A stretch of DNA of 64,000 nt from JAFECT01 sp035551675. GTDB taxonomy: Bacteria; Pseudomonadota; Alphaproteobacteria; Caulobacterales; Caulobacteraceae. The notes under the pieces are model-generated. The model worked only from the letters and a program-made list of their open reading frames with translations. It ran no database searches and was not told where the DNA came from. The translations under genes and the position numbers were made by a program. The stretch covers positions 74,188-138,187 of the forward strand of contig DASZMV010000005.1 in NCBI GenBank assembly GCA_035551675.1, written 5' to 3'. Shown in pieces: positions 42,692 through 52,599 of this stretch (within the stretch, counting starts at the first letter, position 1; every line of letters begins with the position of its first letter).

Positions 42692-43746
42692 CGGCCGGCG
42701 AAGCCCGGCATGCCGCGGCCGACGCCGTTCAGCCAATAGAGCGTCGGCTTCTCGAACACTTGCCGCACGATCAGGCCGGCGGCGACGGCGCCGACCATCG
42801 CCTCCGGCACGAACATCCAGGCGCTGTCCAGCGGGCCGAGCCGCGCCAAGGTTTCGATCACCAGCGGGTGGCAGAGATAGATCGAGAAGGACGCGTCGCC
42901 GAGCCACTTCAGCGGCAGGATGTTGGGCAGGCCGCTCTTGGCCTCGAAGTCGACGGCGCCGGTGACCAGAATCACCGCGGGCACGCCCCAGAACAGCGGT
43001 CGCCAGTCGTAGTCGCGGTAGTCGATCGACTGCAGGTAAACCAGCGCCGCGAAGGCCACCACCATCAGGCTTAGCCCGCGCCGGTGCGATCCGAGCCGGC
43101 CCGAGCGCCACATGGCGCCCAGCAGCACGCCGCCCAGGAACTCGAGCATCAACGGATTGGCGAGCAGCACCGACGCCCATTTCGACAGCGAGCCGGCGAT
43201 GGTGATAGTCATCAGCGCTATGGCGAGAAAGAGCAGCCGCCGACGCGCCGGCGCGAACAACAGCGCGATGGCGAACAGGATGTAGAAAGCCGCCTCGTAG
43301 CACAGCGTCCAGCCCGGTTTCAGCAGCGGGAACGCATCGCCCGCCGGGTCGAGGTGCGGGATCAAGAGCATCGACAGCAGCAGATTTCCGGTGCTCAACC
43401 GGATGTCCTGGAATACGCCGGGAAGCGTCAGCGCGAGCGCGGCGGCGACGAGGGTGAACAGCCAGTACGGAGGCAGGATGCGCACCGCGCGCCGGCGCAG
43501 GAACTCCAGAGGCTTAGGTGGGTCGCGATCGGTGGTCACCCACATCACGAAGCCGGAGATGACGAAGAACACGTCGACGCCGGCCGCGCCGGTGGGAAAG
43601 TCCGTCGCGGTCAGACCGTAGACATTGGTCCACTGAAAGGCGTGGAAACACACCACCGCCAGGGCCGCGACGCCGCGCAGGTACTGGATCGAGCGGAACG
43701 TCGGATCGCGCGGCGCCGCCGCCGTGGTGGCGGCCTCAACGCTCAT
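42688..43746 (-). CDS. Acyltransferase family 3 (OafA-like) membrane protein
   Basis: 352 residues with about ten hydrophobic segments. The N-terminal SIQYLRGVAALAVVCFHAFQW carries the catalytic His after the RG-x-AA motif. GVDVFFVISGFVMW and RRAVRILPPYWLFTLVAAA are the usual second and third blocks. It would acylate a surface polysaccharide or lipid from the inner membrane. It lacks the SGNH domain of full OafA. It follows the 43753-44550 gene by 6 bp. Confidence 0.93.
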   Translation of the reverse strand: MSVEAATTAAAPRDPTFRSIQYLRGVAALAVVCFHAFQWTNVYGLTATDFPTGAAGVDVFFVISGFVMWVTTDRDPPKPLEFLRRRAVRILPPYWLFTLVAAALALTLPGVFQDIRLSTGNLLLSMLLIPHLDPAGDAFPLLKPGWTLCYEAAFYILFAIALLFAPARRRLLFLAIALMTITIAGSLSKWASVLLANPLMLEFLGGVLLGAMWRSGRLGSHRRGLSLMVVAFAALVYLQSIDYRDYDWRPLFWGVPAVILVTGAVDFEAKSGLPNILPLKWLGDASFSIYLCHPLVIETLARLGPLDSAWMFVPEAMVGAVAAGLIVRQVFEKPTLYWLNGVGRGMPGFAGR

Positions 43747-43752
43747 CGGGTT

Positions 43753-44550
43753 TCACTTGCATTCCGGCTGGTTCGGGTCGCCGTCGACCAGGCGCAGGTC
43801 GCTGATCTCGATCTCGGCGAAGGGATAGGGCCAATTTTCGAAGCTGGGCTTGCCCGACATCACCTGGCAGACGTCGGTAGGCTCGACGGTGTCGCCCATC
43901 TTCAGCATGTGCGCCCGATACTCCAGTTTACGCCCGTAGCCGTTCTCGATGTACAGCAGCATCCAGGTCGTGCCCGGTACCTGTTTGAAGGTGAAGCGGA
44001 TGGTGTCCTTGTCCAGCGGCGCACGGTCGGGAAGGTCGCCGCCGTTCTGGCGCGCCGGGTCCAGGCGCACGGGCTGCGGCGGCATCACCGTGCCGTAGGG
44101 CACGCCTTCCTGAGGCGGGTGCGCCGACTTCGCCATCGCCGTCACCTGATCTTCGGCGGCGACTTCGAGACGCGACGGAGGTACGTCCGCGGCCATGCTG
44201 TGGCTGAGGATCACCGCGTTCGGCTGGCCATGGTCGTCGAGGCGCAGCACGACGCTCTCATTGGGGACGAGCGCGATACGCCGGTCGTCGCCCTGGCCCA
44301 CGATGAACTCGGCGGGCTTGTCGACCTTCAGATGCCAGGTCCCGCCGTTCGGCATCAGCAGATCCACCGAACGCGCGTAGCGGCAATCCGGGCGGGTGTC
44401 GCAATGCTCCGGCGGCGCGTCTTCCTTGGCGACGACGATCTGCGGCGCGCCCGATGTCAGGGCCCCCGATGTCAGGGCCCCCGGTGTCAGGGCCCCCGAT
44501 GTCAGGGCCCCCGATGTCAGGGCCAGCGTGATCAGGGCGATGGCAAGCAT
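43753..44550 (-). CDS. Secreted protein with LTSGA repeats in its signal region
   Basis: 265 residues. The signal-like N-terminus MLAIALITLA continues as five copies of LTSGA (one LTPGA; residues 11-35), encoded by five 15-bp units, before PQIVVAKED. The mature part has VDLLMPNGGTWHLKVDKPAEFIV and a C-terminal NYPYPFAEIEI-like beta pattern with two cysteines (CQV, PECK). I recognise no family. No other domains. It is 6 bp upstream of the acyltransferase and may share its transcript. Confidence 0.75.
   Translation of the reverse strand: MLAIALITLALTSGALTSGALTPGALTSGALTSGAPQIVVAKEDAPPEHCDTRPDCRYARSVDLLMPNGGTWHLKVDKPAEFIVGQGDDRRIALVPNESVVLRLDDHGQPNAVILSHSMAADVPPSRLEVAAEDQVTAMAKSAHPPQEGVPYGTVMPPQPVRLDPARQNGGDLPDRAPLDKDTIRFTFKQVPGTTWMLLYIENGYGRKLEYRAHMLKMGDTVEPTDVCQVMSGKPSFENWPYPFAEIEISDLRLVDGDPNQPECK
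44446..44520 (-). repeat. Five 15-bp tandem repeats within a signal-peptide region
   Basis: Five near-identical in-frame 15-bp units (GGGGGCCCTGACATC type on the minus strand) encode LTSGA five times, the third as LTPGA. Nucleotide identity is very high, so the array is young or slip-prone, and its copy number may vary between strains. Confidence 0.93.
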
Positions 44551-44632
44551 GCGGTCCTCCCCGGACGACCCAGGGGAAACCGTTACGGTTGCGATGGCAA
44601 GCGCGAACTCGCGCCCCGGGACTGCGCGGCGG

Positions 44633-45685
44633 TCAGGCCGGAATACCCACCCGCTCGGACCAGGTTGGCGTGGGCAGGCCTTTGCCGCGCAGGAATTCGG
44701 GATTGAACAGCTTAGAGGCGTAGCGTGCGCCGGGATCGCACAGCGGGGTCACGATAATCTTGCCCGGGCCGAGCTCCCGCGCGAGGCGGATGGCGCCGGC
44801 GATGTTCACCCCGCTCGAACCGCCGAGCGAAAGACCTTCCTCGCGCACCAGGTCGAACAGGATCGGCAACAAATCCGCATCCTCGACGCGCCACGCGTGA
44901 TCGGGCTGGAAGCCTTCCAGGTTGCCGGTAATGCGCGACACGCCGATCCCCTCGGTGATCGAGGAGCCTTCGGCCTTCATTTCGCCGGTGGTGTAGAAGT
45001 TGGAGAGCCCGGCGCCGGCTGGGTCGGCGAGTGCGAGCTGGATGTCGGGATCGCGCTCTTTCAGAAAGGTCCCGACGCCGACCAGGGTCCCGCCGCTGCC
45101 CACCGCCGAGACGAAGCCGTCGATGCGCCCGCCGGTCTGCTCCCAGATCTCCGGCCCGGTCGCGGTATAGTGCGCGCGCCGGTTCGCCTGGTTGTCGAAC
45201 TGGTCGGTGTAGTAGGCCCCGTTCGGTTCGCTGTCGTCGAGCTCTTCCGCCAGCGTGCGCGAATAGTGCACGAAGTGGTTGGGGCTGGAGAACGGCGCGG
45301 CGTCGACCTCGACCAGCCGCGCGCCGAGCGTGCGCACCGCCGCCTTCTTCTCCTCGGTCTGGGTGCGCGGCATGACGATCACCACCGGGTGACCGAGCGC
45401 TGCGCCCACCAGCGCGAGCCCGATGCCGGTGTTGCCGGCGGTGCCCTCGACGATGGTTCCGCCGGGGCGCAGCGCGCCGCGTTCGCGCGCGTCCAGCACC
45501 ATGCCCAGCGCCGCCCGGTCCTTGATCGACTGTCCGGGGTTCAGATACTCGGCCTTGCCCAGGATGGTGCAGCCGGTCAGCTCCGACGCCTTACGAAGTT
45601 TGATCAGGGGGGTGTTGCCGATCAGGTCGATGACGCTGTCGGCGGGTATCGGGTCGGCCATGGGGAACCTCGCGGGCGCGGTCAT
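44633..45685 (-). CDS. cysK: Cysteine synthase A
   Basis: Makes cysteine from O-acetylserine and sulfide; PLP enzyme. The 350 residues hold DLIGNTPLIKL, the PLP-Lys motif GKAEYLNPGQSIKDRAA, GTAGNTGIGLALVG and SAVGSGGTLVG, with GGSSGVNIAGAI. The ATG at 45685 overlaps the CysH stop as ATGA, which favours it; an ATG 24 bp later (MADPIPADS) is the usual homologue start. It is last in the cys operon, which supplies its sulfide. Confidence 0.95.
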   Translation of the reverse strand: MTAPARFPMADPIPADSVIDLIGNTPLIKLRKASELTGCTILGKAEYLNPGQSIKDRAALGMVLDARERGALRPGGTIVEGTAGNTGIGLALVGAALGHPVVIVMPRTQTEEKKAAVRTLGARLVEVDAAPFSSPNHFVHYSRTLAEELDDSEPNGAYYTDQFDNQANRRAHYTATGPEIWEQTGGRIDGFVSAVGSGGTLVGVGTFLKERDPDIQLALADPAGAGLSNFYTTGEMKAEGSSITEGIGVSRITGNLEGFQPDHAWRVEDADLLPILFDLVREEGLSLGGSSGVNIAGAIRLARELGPGKIIVTPLCDPGARYASKLFNPEFLRGKGLPTPTWSERVGIPA

Positions 45686-46822
45686 GAGGCGCGCCGCTCT
45701 GCCGCCGCGACCCACCGATCAGGCATGTGGATGCCGCACTCGGATTTTGCGAGTCCCTTCCAGCGTCCCGCGCGCACGTTTTCTTCGTCCGACGAGGGCT
45801 GGGTGCAGGGCCAGCAGCCCACCGAGCGATAACCGCCCTGGGTCAGGGGATGGCGCGGCAAGCCATAGGCCTCGAAGTGCGCCTCGATCGCCTCGGCGCT
45901 CCAGTTGGCCAGGGGATTGACCCGGATCTGGGCGCCCACCGCCTCGAACACCGGCAGGCGCAGGCGTGAACCGCCGTGGAAGCGCTTGCGGCCGGTGATC
46001 AGGACATCGAACTGGGGCGAAACCGCCGCCAGGGGTTCGACCTTGCGCAGCGCGCAGCAGGCGTCCGGATCGGTGCGCCACAGGTCGCCGCGCGCATCGC
46101 GTTCGGCGGCGTTCTTCGGTTCGAGGTTGCGCAGGTCGGTGAGACCCAGGTGCCGGGTCAGGCGGTCGCGATATTCCAGCGTCGGCACGAAGTGGCGGTC
46201 GGTGTCGAGAAACAGCACCGGGGTCGTGCGATCCACGCTCGCCACCACATGCAGCCCGACCGCCGCCTCGGTTCCGAATGACGACAGCACCGCCACGCGG
46301 CCGGGAAAGCGCGACATCGCCGCGCGCACGATCTCCTTGGCCGAGGCGTCGCGATACTGCGCGTTCAGTTCGGCCGCGAGCGTCGCGGCCTCCGCCGCCC
46401 TGCGCGCCGCATCGCGCTGGGCCCAGACCGTCGAAGCGCCGTCGGCGGCCGGCTGATAGGCGGCGCTGAAGCTCTCCAGTGCTCGCGTCCAGTCCGTCTG
46501 CGCGGCGCCCAGCGGCAGGTCCACCGCGTCGAAACCGCAGCGCGCCAGCATCGGCGCGTGGTCGGGGATCAGTTCGCCCGCCGCGACCAGTTCGCCCGCG
46601 AAGCCGCGCTCGCGCAGCATCTGGCCCAGCGAAAAACCGCGACCGTCCTTGAAGCCCGAGAACGCGACCGCGATTCGACCGATGAGGTTCAGTCGCGGCC
46701 AAAGCGCCTCGACATCAGCTTCGGGCGCCACGCGCACGCGGATTTCGCGGCGCGGCGTCTCGTTCAACGCCGCCTCGACGCCGTCGATGGAGAACGCCGC
46801 CCACGGCGCCGTAGCGCCGGGA

Positions 46823-46836
<14 letters not shown>
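45682..46836 (-). CDS. DUF934-CysH fusion: APS/PAPS reductase
   Basis: 384 residues. Residues about 1-125 are a DUF934 domain (IRVRVAPEADVEALWPRLNLIGRIAVAF, then GRGFSLGQMLRERGFAGELVAAGELIPD), usually a separate small protein in sulfite-reductase operons. Residues 155-384 are a CysH reductase (SSFGTEAAVGLHVVASV, VLFLDTDRHF). Cys260/Cys261 and Cys341/Cys344 (DACCALRKVEPL and GCWPCTQ) form the four-ligand [4Fe-4S] pattern typical of APS reductases. The catalytic Cys367 is in SECGIH. It starts 14 bp inside cysI. Fusion is visible as one uninterrupted frame. Confidence 0.92.
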
Positions 46837-48477
<1,641 letters not shown>

Positions 48478-48478
<1 letters not shown>

Positions 48479-48750
48479 CAATCGGACCTTAGGCTGTGGC
48501 CCGCGGTGGGGCCGCCGGCGCGGATGGTCTCGCGCAGGCGTTCCCGTTTCTCCACCGAGGCTTGGGCGTCGACCTCGACCAGATAAGGCGCGACCAAGAG
48601 ACCCGCATCGTCCTCGGCGACCGCGAGCGCCCCCTCCGCGGTGGCGGCGTCCAGAAGCGCCGCACTGTCGAAGTCGAGCGTCCACACGTCGTGGTCGCCC
48701 AGCCAGACGACGGCGCCGTCGGTCAGACGGTTGGCGGTGAGAACCTTCAT
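48478..48750 (-). CDS. DUF2849 domain protein
   Basis: 90 residues; pattern VLTANRLTDGAVVWLGDHDVWTLDFD, then PYLVEVDA and RERLRETIRAGGPTAGHSLR, which matches DUF2849. The family sits almost always between cysG and cysI in alphaproteobacteria, and its job in sulfite reduction is not established. It overlaps cysG by 4 bp (ATGA) and cysI by one base, so all three are translated together. Confidence 0.92.
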
Positions 48751-50129
48751 GCCGCGGCCTCCGCGATCAGATGCGCCGCCGCCGCGAACCGCGCGGTGCG
48801 ACCGACGAAGATCATCGACGGCCCCTCCGCCTCATGCAGAGCGACCAGAAGTTCGAGTTCGTGCAAAGCGCCGGCAACGACGCGCTGCCCCGGCCGCGCG
48901 CCGTTGACCACGACGGCGACCGGCGTCTGCGGATCACGCCCGGCCTTGATCAACTGGTCGGTGATCGCGCCGGCGCGTTCGGCGCCCATGTAGATCGCCA
49001 GCGTGTGCTGCGGCGAGGACAGCGCGGCCCAGTCGATCTGGTCCGCACCGCGCTTTCCGTGACCGGTGACAAAGGTCACCGCCTGGGCATGATCGCGGTG
49101 GGTCAGCGGCACTTCCGCCGCCGCCGCGCAGGCCAGCGCCGAGGTGATGCCCGGTACGACTTCGGTTTCGACGCCCGCGCGCTTCAAGGCTTCGAGTTCT
49201 TCGCCGCCGCGGCCGAAGACGAACGGGTCGCCGCCCTTCAGGCGGACCACGCGCTGATCCTTGCGCGCTTCGTCGATGAGGATGCGTTCGATCTCGTCCT
49301 GGGGCACGGGGTGGTCTCCCTTCGATTTGCCGACGTCGATGCGGCGCGCGTCGCGGCGCGCGAAGTCGAGGATGGCTTCGGGAACGAGCCGGTCGTGCAC
49401 GATCACGTCGGCGTTTTGGATCAGGCGCAGCGCCTTCAGCGTCAAAAGCTCCGGATCGCCCGGGCCCGCGCCCACGAGCCAGACAAAGCCTCTCGCTTGC
49501 GGCTGCGGCGCATTCAGTTCGCGCAGCACTTCGCGCCGCGCGGCGGCGGCGTCGTTCGCGTCTGCAGCCTCGGCGGCGCGACCGCGAAAGGCGCGCTCCC
49601 AGAAACGGCGTCGCGCGACGCCCTGAGGCGCCGAAGCCTTCACCGTCTCGCGCAACTCGCGCGCCACGCGGCCGAGCGTCTCGACGCCCACGGGCAGCGC
49701 CGCTTCGATGCGCGCCCGGATGTCGCGCGCCAGCACCGGCGCCGCGCCGCCGGTCGCCACGCCGATGACCACGTCGCCGCGGTCGATCAGGGCCGGGGTG
49801 TGGAAATCGCTGAGCTGGGGCCGGTCGACCACGTTGACCAGCGCGCCGCTTGCGTTTGCCAGGGACGCGTACCAGGCGGCGTCGGCGGGATCGTCGACGG
49901 CGATGAAGACGAGCGCGGCGTTGGCGAAATCGGTGTCTTCGGGCGCGCGGGCGATGGGCTCGACGCCCGCGGGACGCTCGCGCTCGGCCGGCGCGCCGTC
50001 CGGGGCGAACCAGCGGACCTCGGCGGGGGTCTTGGCGGCCAGCCGCGCCTTGGCGACCGCGGCGTCGCCGGAGCCGACCACCACGACCGCCCGGCCGTCG
50101 AGGGGGATGGAAGCCAGGAAACTGCGCAT
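48747..50129 (-). CDS. cysG: Siroheme synthase
   Basis: 460 residues. It makes siroheme, the cofactor of CysI, from uroporphyrinogen III. The N-third is the dehydrogenase/ferrochelatase part (VVVVGSGDAAVAKARLAA, FIAVDDPADAAW). The C-part is SAM-dependent methyltransferase CobA-like: VWLVGAGPGDPELLTLKALRLIQNADVIVHDRLV, GGDPFVFGRGGEE, and PGITSALACAAAAEVPLTHR. The ATG at 50129 is chosen by homology; its leader carries nested inverted repeats (50139-50278). First gene of the cys operon. Confidence 0.96.
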   Translation of the reverse strand: MRSFLASIPLDGRAVVVVGSGDAAVAKARLAAKTPAEVRWFAPDGAPAERERPAGVEPIARAPEDTDFANAALVFIAVDDPADAAWYASLANASGALVNVVDRPQLSDFHTPALIDRGDVVIGVATGGAAPVLARDIRARIEAALPVGVETLGRVARELRETVKASAPQGVARRRFWERAFRGRAAEAADANDAAAARREVLRELNAPQPQARGFVWLVGAGPGDPELLTLKALRLIQNADVIVHDRLVPEAILDFARRDARRIDVGKSKGDHPVPQDEIERILIDEARKDQRVVRLKGGDPFVFGRGGEELEALKRAGVETEVVPGITSALACAAAAEVPLTHRDHAQAVTFVTGHGKRGADQIDWAALSSPQHTLAIYMGAERAGAITDQLIKAGRDPQTPVAVVVNGARPGQRVVAGALHELELLVALHEAEGPSMIFVGRTARFAAAAHLIAEAAA

Positions 50130-50138
50130 GGGGAGGAC

Positions 50139-50278
50139 CAGCAGATTTTCTAAAGGAGGCGGTCGACCGAGGAGGAATGCCGGCCGACCGCCAGGGACAC
50201 GGAGCAAAGGGTTTCTCCGCCTTTCCCCCGGGTCGGACAACCGATATGATCTCGATCCTCGGTTTAGAAAATCTGCTG
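50139..50278 (-). promoter_or_regulatory. Inverted repeats in the cysG leader/promoter
   Basis: TTTAGAAAATCTGCTG at 50263-50278 and its exact complement at 50139-50154 form a perfect 16-bp inverted repeat 108 bp apart. The near copy ends 9 bp before the cysG ATG. A second 8-bp pair (GGCGGTCG 50158-50165 with 50185-50192) is nested inside. If transcribed, the leader could fold near the cysG start; as DNA it could be an operator pair for the divergent LysR. Confidence 0.8.
50246..50267 (-). promoter_or_regulatory. Motif shared with the fpr promoter, copy 1
   Basis: A 22-bp segment (plus strand core ATCTC-NN-TCCTCGGTT) matches 52573-52594 at 18 of 22 positions. Both lie upstream of minus-strand genes (cysG here, fpr there). 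It may be a binding site common to the sulfite-reduction genes. Confidence 0.55.
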
Positions 50279-50283
50279 CCCAA

Positions 50284-50319
50284 TCCTTATCTGAGACCCC
50301 CAGTCCTTATCTGAGATCC
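50284..50319 (+). repeat. 20-bp direct repeat just upstream of the LysR gene
   Basis: TCCTTATCTGAGA(C/T)CC occurs at 50284-50299 and 50304-50319, 15 of 16 identical, offset by 20 bp. The second copy ends 1 bp before the ATG at 50321. It may be an autoregulatory operator, or may mean that the true start is further in. Confidence 0.88.
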
Positions 50320-50320
50320 C

Positions 50321-51256
50321 ATGCCCGGTCCGCGCCGCCTCCTGCCGCTTAATGCGCTCCGCGCCTTCGAGGCCGCGGCGCGCCACCTCAGCTTCACCAA
50401 GGCCGCCGACGAACTGTCGGTGACCCCCGGCGCCATCAGCCAGCATGTGCGCCAGTTGGAGGAGCATGCCGGCGGCGCCCTGTTCCGCCGCGACGGGCGG
50501 GGGCTGGAGCTGACCGAGACCGGCCGCGCCGCCCTGCCGTTGCTGCGCGAGGGGTTCGAGCGCCTGCTCGACGCCTCGGCCCTGCTGCGCGAGCCGCCGC
50601 GCCGGCGCCAACTGTCGGTCAGCGTGCCGCCGTCCTTCGCCGCCAAGTGGCTGATGCCGCGCATGGACCACTTCCACGCCGAACACCCGGACGTGGAGGT
50701 GTGGATCTCCGCCGACATGGCGATCGTCGATATGAGCGAGGGCGCCGTCGACGTGGCTGTGCGCTATGGCGCCGGCAAGTGGCCGGGCGTTATCGTTGAG
50801 CGGATGCTGAACGAGACCGTTCTGCCGGTGTGCAGCCCCAGTCTGCTCGAAGGCAAACACCCCATCCGCACGCCGAAAGACCTGGCGCACCACGCGCTGT
50901 TGCACGACGTGTCGGTCGAGCGCGATCCGAGCTGCCCCGACTGGGTCATGTGGCTGCAGGCTCGCGCCGTCAGCGGCGTCGACGGCCGCAGGGGCCCAGG
51001 CTTCAACCAGTCGGCCATGGTGATCGAGGCGGCGGTGATGGGCCGCGGCGTAGGCCTGGCGAAACGCACCCTGGCGCAGGCGGACCTGGAAGCGGGCCGC
51101 TTGGTGGCGCCCTTCGCCGACGGCTCGACCGCCATCGACCATGCCTACTACGTGGTGCTCCCGCGCAACCGCCCGGTGTCGGCCGGCGCGCACCGGTTCG
51201 TGGAGTGGCTTAAGCGCGAGGCGGTGGCGTACGAGAACAATATGGATCAGTTGTAG
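50321..51256 (+). CDS. LysR-family (GcvA-like) transcription regulator
   Basis: 311 residues. The N-terminal helix-turn-helix reads LNALRAFEAAARHLSFTKAADELSVTPGAISQHVRQLEE (GcvA-type). Residues about 95-300 are the periplasmic-binding-protein-like effector domain (LSVSVPPSFAAKWLMPRM, then GVDVAVRYG-like). It diverges from cysG over 191 bp that holds several repeats. By context it may control the cys operon, but the effector is unknown and GcvA-type members regulate many things. Confidence 0.9.
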   Translation: MPGPRRLLPLNALRAFEAAARHLSFTKAADELSVTPGAISQHVRQLEEHAGGALFRRDGRGLELTETGRAALPLLREGFERLLDASALLREPPRRRQLSVSVPPSFAAKWLMPRMDHFHAEHPDVEVWISADMAIVDMSEGAVDVAVRYGAGKWPGVIVERMLNETVLPVCSPSLLEGKHPIRTPKDLAHHALLHDVSVERDPSCPDWVMWLQARAVSGVDGRRGPGFNQSAMVIEAAVMGRGVGLAKRTLAQADLEAGRLVAPFADGSTAIDHAYYVVLPRNRPVSAGAHRFVEWLKREAVAYENNMDQL

Positions 51257-51275
51257 GAATTCGCGCCGATCTTGG

Positions 51276-51425
51276 CCCTCTCACCCAAACTTGTTTGGGG
51301 GAGAGGGTTGGGAGACGGGGCGTTGAACGCAGGCGCGTTGGCGCAAACGTTGTTGCGTGGCGGCTCGCGGCCGGCGTGGTTCTCCCTCTCCCAACCCTCT
51401 CCCCCGCGAAACGCGGGTGAGAGGG
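51276..51425. repeat. Inverted-repeat element G between convergent genes
   Basis: Arms of about 40 bp (51276-51314 and 51381-51425) start as CCCTCTCACCC and repeat inverted, with CTCTCCCAACCCTCTCCCCC inside. Each arm has a small hairpin (CAAACTTGTTTG in the left, CGCGAAACGCG in the right). This resembles a widespread intergenic repeat of proteobacteria. It ends 4 bp before the fpr stop. Confidence 0.9.
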
Positions 51426-51429
51426 CTTA

Positions 51430-52509
51430 CTATTTTACGCCGAGTTTTCGTTGAAGGTCCGACGAGCTCGTCGTGTATTGGAAGCGCAGTTTCTTGTCCG
51501 GGTAGACGTAGCGAAACGCCTGTTGCGCCATCAATGCGGTTTCGTGGAAGCCGCTGAGGATCAGTTTCAGCTTGCCGGGATAGTGATTGATGTCGCCGAC
51601 CGCGAAGATCCCCGGCGTCGAGGTTTCGAACTTCTCGGTGTCGACCGGGATCAGGTTTTCATGGAGGTTCAGCCCGAACTCCGCGACCGGGCCGAGCTTC
51701 ATGGTCAGGCCGAAGAACGGCAGGAACGCGTCGCACGCGAGTTCGTGCGTTTCGCCCGCGCCGGTCTCGATGCTCACCGACGACAGCGCCCCGCCCTCGC
51801 CGTTCAGCGCGGTCGCCTGGCCGATCACCAGGTCGATGTCGCCCGCCTCCACAAGCGCCCGCATGCGCGCGACCGAATGCGGCGCGGCGCGGAAGTCGTC
51901 GCGGCGGTGGACGAGCGTCACGCGTTCGGCCAGCGGATGCAGGTTTAGCGTCCAGTCGAGCGCGCTGTCGCCGCCGCCGGAAATGATCAGTCGTTTGCCA
52001 CGGAACGGCTCGCGCTTGCGCACGGCGTAGTGCACGCCGGCGCCGGGACCGCCGTTCTCGAAACCCTCGATGCCCGGGATCGGCGGCTTCTTCGGTTGGA
52101 ACGAGCCGCCGCCGGCGGCGATGACGATCACCGGCGCTTCCAGCGCCGTGCCCTGGTCGGTGGTCAGGCGCCACTTGCCGTCGACGGTCTTCTCGATCGC
52201 CGTGGCCATTTCGCCGAGATGGAAGGTCGGTCCGAAGGGCGCGATCTGTTCGAGCAGCTTGTTGGTGATCTCCTGGCCGGAGATCACCGGATAGCCGGGA
52301 ATGTCGTAGATCGGCTTCTCCGGGTACAGCTCGGCGCACTGGCCGCCGGGCTTGTCGAGGATGTCGATCAGGTGCGCCTTCATGTCGAGCAGGCCGAGCT
52401 CGAACACGGCGAACAGGCCCACCGGCCCGGCGCCGATGATGATCACGTCCGTGGAGTGCGCGCCGCCGGCCTCGGCCGGGCGGGTCAGGGTCTCGAGCGC
52501 GTCGAACAC
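51430..52509 (-). CDS. Ferredoxin-NADP reductase, thioredoxin-reductase type
   Basis: 359 residues from the GTG at 52509, which has AAGGA 10 nt upstream; a TTG 45 bp earlier is the alternative. The flavoprotein has FAD motif VIIIGAGPVGLFAVFELG, LIDILDKPGGQCAELYPEKPIYDIPG, NADP motif SGGGDSALDW and a C-terminal VGDINHYPGKLKLILSGFHETALMAQ. It lacks the CxxC of thioredoxin reductases and fits the FNR2 class. It could pass electrons through ferredoxin to CysI; its promoter shares a motif with cysG. Confidence 0.93.
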   Translation of the reverse strand: MFDALETLTRPAEAGGAHSTDVIIIGAGPVGLFAVFELGLLDMKAHLIDILDKPGGQCAELYPEKPIYDIPGYPVISGQEITNKLLEQIAPFGPTFHLGEMATAIEKTVDGKWRLTTDQGTALEAPVIVIAAGGGSFQPKKPPIPGIEGFENGGPGAGVHYAVRKREPFRGKRLIISGGGDSALDWTLNLHPLAERVTLVHRRDDFRAAPHSVARMRALVEAGDIDLVIGQATALNGEGGALSSVSIETGAGETHELACDAFLPFFGLTMKLGPVAEFGLNLHENLIPVDTEKFETSTPGIFAVGDINHYPGKLKLILSGFHETALMAQQAFRYVYPDKKLRFQYTTSSSDLQRKLGVK

Positions 52510-52572
52510 GTCTAGGTCGTCCTTGAAGCGGAGGCCGCGACTTAAGGATCGCAAGCCTGCGCCGCAATGGAA

Positions 52573-52594
52573 ATTATCTCCGTCCTCGGTTCAG
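52573..52594 (-). promoter_or_regulatory. Motif shared with the cysG promoter, copy 2
   Basis: A 22-bp segment that matches 50246-50267 at 18 of 22 positions, with the same TCCTCGGTT core. It lies 64 bp upstream of the proposed fpr GTG and 6 bp before the metB stop. Confidence 0.55.
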
Positions 52595-52599
52595 TATCC

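Noticed and set aside
50177..50314. A short plus-strand frame after GGAGG in the cysG/lysR gap
   Set aside because: The GGAGG is only 1 nt before the ATG, too close. The peptide has no known homologue, and the region is better explained by inverted repeats.
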